64,000 nucleotides of DNA from Henricia sp. BOLD:AAB3569 (lineage: Eukaryota; Echinodermata; Asteroidea; Spinulosida; Echinasteridae): the NCBI GenBank assembly GCA_037783545.1, contig JBBELK010000947.1, forward strand, positions 40,102 through 104,101, given 5' to 3'. Each line of letters begins with the position of its first letter. Position 1 is the stretch's first letter. The notes under the pieces were generated by a model that did not search any database, had not been told where the DNA came from, and saw nothing but the letters and a program-made list of their open reading frames with translations. Shown here one piece after another: positions 60,171 through 64,000 of the stretch. Both the position numbers and the translations under genes were made by a program.

Positions 60171-63070
60171 GTGCGCAATATAGAGAGTTTAGGGCATGCA
60201 AAATTTGAAGTTCGTCGGAACATTTTTCGACCTCCAAATTTGCCGACGTTTGGACCACACTTTGACCAAATTGCCGAGCCAAACTGCGGTGCGTTAACGA
60301 CAGTCCGAATGACTGAGCATGCGCACAACTCAGGAGTACCCCAAAGAGGTGTGTACAGACAGCCACGGTTTGCGCGAGAGCAGTCAGGAAGCCTCAACCC
60401 AGTTTTTTCTAAACTTTGAAATTTCTCTGCCATTTCGCGGCGAAAGTCTGTCAATTGTTTATGACAAGTGCGCAATATAGAGAGTTTAGGGCATGCAAAA
60501 TTTGAAGTTCGTCGGAACATTTTCCGACCTCCAAATTTGCCGACGTTTGGACCACACTTTGACCAAATCGCCGAGCCAAACTGCGGTGCGTTAACGACAG
60601 TCCGAATGACTGAGCATGCGCACAACTCAGGAGTACCCCAAAGAGGTGTGTACAGACAGCCACGGTTTGCGCGAGAGCAGTCAGGAAGCCTCAACCCAGT
60701 TTTTTCTAAACTTTGAAATTTCTCTGCCATTTCCCGGCGAAAGTCTGTCAATTTGTTATGACAAGTGCGCAATATAGAGAGTTTAGGGCATGCAATATTT
60801 GAAGTTCGTCGGAACATTTTTCGACCTCCAAATTTGCCGACGTTTGGACCACACTTTGACCAAATTGCCGAGCCAAACTGCGGTGCGTTAACGACAGTCC
60901 GAATGACTGAGCATGCGCACAACTCAGGAGTACCCCAAAGAGGTGTGTACAGACAGCCACGGTTTGCGCGAGAGCAGTCAGGAAGCCTCAACCCAGTTTT
61001 TTCTAAACTTTGAAATTTCTCTGCCATTTCGCGGCGAAAGTCTGTCAATTGTTTATGACAAGTGCGCAATATAGAGAGTTTAGGGCATGCAAAATTTGAA
61101 GTTCGTCGGAACATTTTCCGACCTCCAAATTTGCCGACGTTTGGACCACACTTTGACCAAATCGCCGAGCCAAACTGCGGTGCGTTAACGACAGTCCGAA
61201 TGACTGAGCATGCGCACAACTCAGGAGTACCCCAAAGAGGTGTGTACAGACAGCCACGGTTTGCGCGAGAGCAGTCAGGAAGCCTCAACCCAGTTTTTTC
61301 TAAACTTTGAAATTTCTCTGCCATTTCCCGGCGAAAGTCTGTCAATTTGTTATGACAAGTGCGCAATATAGAGAGTTTAGGGCATGCAATATTTGAAGTT
61401 CGTCGGAACATTTTTCGACCTCCAAATTTGCCGACGTTTGGACCACACTTTGACCAAATTGCCGAGCCAAACTGCGGTGCGTTAACGACAGTCCGAATGA
61501 CTGAGCATGCGCACAACTCAGGAGTACCCCAAAGAGGTGTGTAAAGACAGCCACGGTTTGCGCGAGAGCAGTCAGGAAGCCTCAACCCAGTTTTTTCTAA
61601 ACTTTGAAATTTCTCTGCCATTTCCCGGCGAAAGTCTGTCAATTTTTTATGACAAGTGCGCAATATAGAGAGTTTAGGGCATGCAAAATTTGAAGTTCGT
61701 CGGAACATTTTTCGACCTCCAAATTTGCCGACGTTTGGACCACACTTTGACCAAATTGCCGAGCCAAACTGCGGTGCGTTAACGACAGTCCGAATGACTG
61801 AGCATGCGCACAACTCAGGAGTACCCCAAAGAGGTGTGTACAGACAGCCACGGTTTGCGCGAGAGCAGTCAGGAAGCCTCAACCCAGTTTTTTCTAAACT
61901 TTGAAATTTCTCTGCCATTTCGCGGCGAAAGTCTGTCAATTGTTTATGACAAGTGCGCAATATAGAGAGTTTAGGGCATGCAAAATTTGAAGTTCGTCGG
62001 AACATTTTCCGACCTCCAAATTTGCCGACGTTTGGACCACACTTTGACCAAATCGCCGAGCCAAACTGCGGTGCGTTAACGACAGTCCGAATGACTGAGC
62101 ATGCGCACAACTCAGGAGTACCCCAAAGAGGTGTGTACAGACAGCCACGGTTTGCGCGAGAGCAGTCAGGAAGCCTCAACCCAGTTTTTTCTAAACTTTG
62201 AAATTTCTCTGCCATTTCCCGGCGAAAGTCTGTCAATTTGTTATGACAAGTGCGCAATATAGAGAGTTTAGGGCATGCAATATTTGAAGTTCGTCGGAAC
62301 ATTTTTCGACCTCCAAATTTGCCGACGTTTGGACCACACTTTGACCAAATTGCCGAGCCAAACTGCGGTGCGTTAACGACAGTCCGAATGACTGAGCATG
62401 CGCACAACTCAGGAGTACCCCAAAGAGGTGTGTACAGACAGCCACGGTTTGCGCGAGAGCAGTCAGGAAACCTCAACCCAGTTTTTTCTAAACTTTGAAA
62501 TTTCTCTGCCATTTCCCGGCGAAAGTCTGTCAATTTTTTATGACAAGTGCGCAATATAGAGAGTTTAGGGCATGCAAAATTTGAAGTTCGTCGGAACATT
62601 TTTCGACCTCCAAATTTGCCGACGTTTGGACCACACTTTGACCAAATTGCCGAGCCAAACTGCGGTGCGTTAACGACAGTCCGAATGACTGAGCATGCGC
62701 ACAACTCAGGAGTACCCCAAAGAGGTGTGTACAGACAGCCACGGTTTGCGCGAGAGCAGTCAGGAAGCCTCAACCCAGTTTTTTCTAAACTTTGAAATTT
62801 CTCTGCCATTTCCCGGCGAAAGTCTGTCAATTGTTTATGACAAGTGCGCAATATAGAGAGTTTAGGGCATGCAAAATTTGAAGTTCGTCGGAACATTTTT
62901 CGACCTCCAAATTTGCCGACGTTTGGACCACACTTTGACCAAATTGCCGAGCCAAACTGCGGTGCGTTAACGACAGTCCGAATGACTGAGCATGCGCACA
63001 ACTCAGGAGTACCCCAAAGAGGTGTGTACAGACAACCACGGTTTGCGCGAGAGCAGTCAGGAAGCCTCAA
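59000..63070 (-). other. Repeat-borne open frame (1,356 codons), probably not a gene
   Basis: The same periodic frame, bounded by the extra T near 63,083 and the extra A near 59,040 (TTCGAACCTCC). Similar shorter stretches lie at 37,430-39,415, 44,429-46,783 and 54,577-56,937, each also bounded by an indel, a partial unit or a point change. Confidence 0.2.
60468..62546 (+). repeat. Dimeric 594-bp sub-array in family B
   Basis: A pair of units occurs three times: 60,468 + 60,765, 61,062 + 61,359 and 61,953 + 62,250. The first member has TTTCGCGGCG just before it, TTTTCCGACC and AAATCGCC. The second has CAATTTGTTATG and GCATGCAATATTTG. One ordinary unit (61,656) separates pairs two and three. 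The second members differ late in the unit (GTGTAAAGAC in 61,359, GGAAACCTC in 62,250). Confidence 0.87.
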
Positions 63071-63301
63071 CCCAGTTTTTTTCTAAACTTTGAAATTGAC
63101 CAAATTGCCGAGCCAAACTGCGGTGCGTTAACGACAGTCCGAATGACTGAGCATGCGCACAACTCAGGAGTACCCCAAAGAGGTGTGTACAGACAGCCAC
63201 GGTTTGCGCGAGAGCAGTCAGGAAGCCTCAACCCAGTTTTTTCTAAACTTTGAAATTTCTCTGCCATTTCCCGGCGAAAGTCTGTCAATTGTTTATGACA
63301 A
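62844..63301 (+). repeat. 458-bp unit: 137-bp deletion (copy 3)
   Basis: The junction is at 63,097/63,098, 4,914 bp after copy 2. The three units before it (61,953, 62,250, 62,547) correspond to 57,039, 57,336 and 57,633. After it, the 63,302 and 63,599 units match 55,850 and 56,147 (GTGTAAAGAC, GCGAATGTCTGAC). The block is therefore a mosaic of two earlier segments. Confidence 0.92.
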
Positions 63302-63895
63302 GTGCGCAATATAGAGAGTTTAGGGCATGCAAAATTTGAAGTTCGTCGGAACATTTTTCGACCTCCAAATTTGCCGACGTTTGGACCACACTTTGACCAA
63401 ATTGCCGAGCCAAACTGCGGTGCGTTAACGACAGTCCGAATGACTGAGCATGCGCACAACTCAGGAGTACCCCAAAGAGGTGTGTAAAGACAGCCACGGT
63501 TTGCGCGAGAGCAGTCAGGAAGCCTCAACCCAGTTTTTTCTAAACTTTGAAATTTCTCTGCCATTTCCCGGCGAATGTCTGACAATTTTTTATGACAAGT
63601 GCGCAATATAGAGAGTTTAGGGCATGCAAAATTTGAAGTTCGTCGGAACATTTTTCGACCTCCAAATTTGCCGACGTTTGGACCACACTTTGACCAAATT
63701 GCCGAGCCAAACTGCGGTGCGTTAACGACAGTCCGAATGACTGAGCATGCGCACAACTCAGGAGTACCCCAAAGAGGTGTGTACAGACAGCCACGGTTTG
63801 CGCGAGAGCAGTCAGGAAGCCTCAACCCAGTTTTTTCTAAACTTTGAAATTTCTCTGCCATTTCCCGGCGAAAGTCTGTCAATTTTTTATGACAA

Positions 63896-64000
63896 GTGCG
63901 CAATATAGAGAGTTTAGGGCATGCAAAATTTGAAGTTCGTCGGAACATTTTCCGACCTCCAAATTTGCCGACGTTTGGACCACACTTTGACCAAAACGCC
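63896..64000 (+). repeat. Partial family B monomer at right window edge
   Basis: The unit begins at 63,896, carries the TTTTCCGACC variant and is cut at monomer position 105. The last bases read CCAAAACGCC, where neighbouring units of this type have CCAAATCGCC. The array continues beyond the window. Confidence 0.9.

Larger units (their letters stand above)
36221..64000 (+). repeat. Satellite family B array, 297-bp monomer, about 90 copies
   Basis: Head-to-tail array related to family A, same strand and phase, with monomer starts at 36,416, 36,713, 37,010 and so on, 297 bp apart. Against the A consensus I count 21 substitutions plus a 2-bp insertion (TGCGTGAGCAG becomes TGCGCGAGAGCAG), about 93% identity. 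Diagnostic B states are GAGTTTAGGGCATG for the A form GTGTTTGGAGCATG, GGAACATTT for GGATAATTT, GACCAAATT for GACCGAATT, CTGCGGTGCGTTAAC for CTGGGGTGCGTCAAC, CACAACTCAGG for CACGAGTCAGG, and a TTTATGACAA end for TTTAGGACAA. Copies are more uniform than in family A. Rare single-base insertions give 298-bp units, for example at 37,307, 42,784, 52,419 and 56,741. The array runs off the right edge. Confidence 0.97.

Noticed and set aside
1..64000. CRISPR array
   Set aside because: The period of 295-297 bp is entirely repeat, with no short conserved repeat alternating with unique spacers and no cas genes.
1..64000. Transposable element with terminal repeats, or a rolling-circle or retroelement origin
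   Set aside because: I found no terminal inverted repeats, target-site duplications, poly-A tails or transposase or polymerase motifs; only head-to-tail monomers.
1..64000. tRNA, 5S or other ribosomal RNA tandem genes
   Set aside because: No cloverleaf, A/B-box pair or recognisable 5S or rDNA core is present in the monomer, although the unit length would suit a small 5S-type repeat.

Overview
The whole 64-kb window is tandemly repeated satellite DNA. I found no protein-coding gene, RNA gene, transposon, CRISPR array or single-copy sequence. A repeat of about 295 bp fills every position on the same strand from the first base to the last. The window opens and closes inside a monomer, so both ends of the array lie outside it. 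A homogeneous array of this size with nested multi-monomer duplications points to a eukaryotic chromosome (heterochromatin, centromere or subtelomere). I cannot name the species. The family A consensus is 48.5% G+C (143 of 295 by hand count) and holds 17 CpG dinucleotides, where base composition predicts about 17.3. It therefore lacks the CpG loss expected in a long-methylated vertebrate satellite.

Layout. Coordinates use a monomer phase that starts at GTGCGCAAT. Family A (1 to about 36,220) has a 295-bp monomer in about 122 full copies. Family B (about 36,220 to 64,000) has a 297-bp monomer in about 90 copies. By column comparison the two consensuses differ by 21 substitutions plus a 2-bp insertion, about 93% identity. 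They meet inside one chimeric monomer (36,121-36,415): A-type up to 36,217, B-type from 36,225. Family A contains named sub-types in fixed order. An NM type is always followed by a QP type, then by an R or V type. It also contains successive block duplications: about 1,475 bp (1.7-4.4 kb), 1,765 bp (7.3-10.5 kb), 3,196 bp (10.5-16.9 kb) and 2,950 bp (16.3-22.2 kb). Longer-range copies link 21.3-23.7, 27.8-29.9 and 33-36 kb. Family B shows its own block duplications of about 4.75, 4.9, 5.2 and 2.24 kb. It also has two kinds of out-of-register junction: a 130-bp partial unit seen twice and a 137-bp deletion seen three times. Their sharing across copies records the history of unequal exchange.

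Two points deserve most attention. First, 30.6-36.22 kb carries dozens of single-base indels, while much of the rest has monomers of exactly constant length. This segment copies the monomer order of 25.5-29.4 kb, and it stops at the A/B switch. An assembly artefact (false duplication or unpolished join) must be excluded before the A/B junction is taken as biological. Second, the palindrome TGCGCA occurs twice per monomer, 148 bp apart, so it recurs every 147-149 bp through most of the window. That is close to a nucleosome core length.

The long open frames on the minus strand of family B (up to 1,948 codons) follow from a stop-free frame in a repeat whose length (297) is a multiple of three. 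I regard them as passive consequences of the repeat, not as genes.
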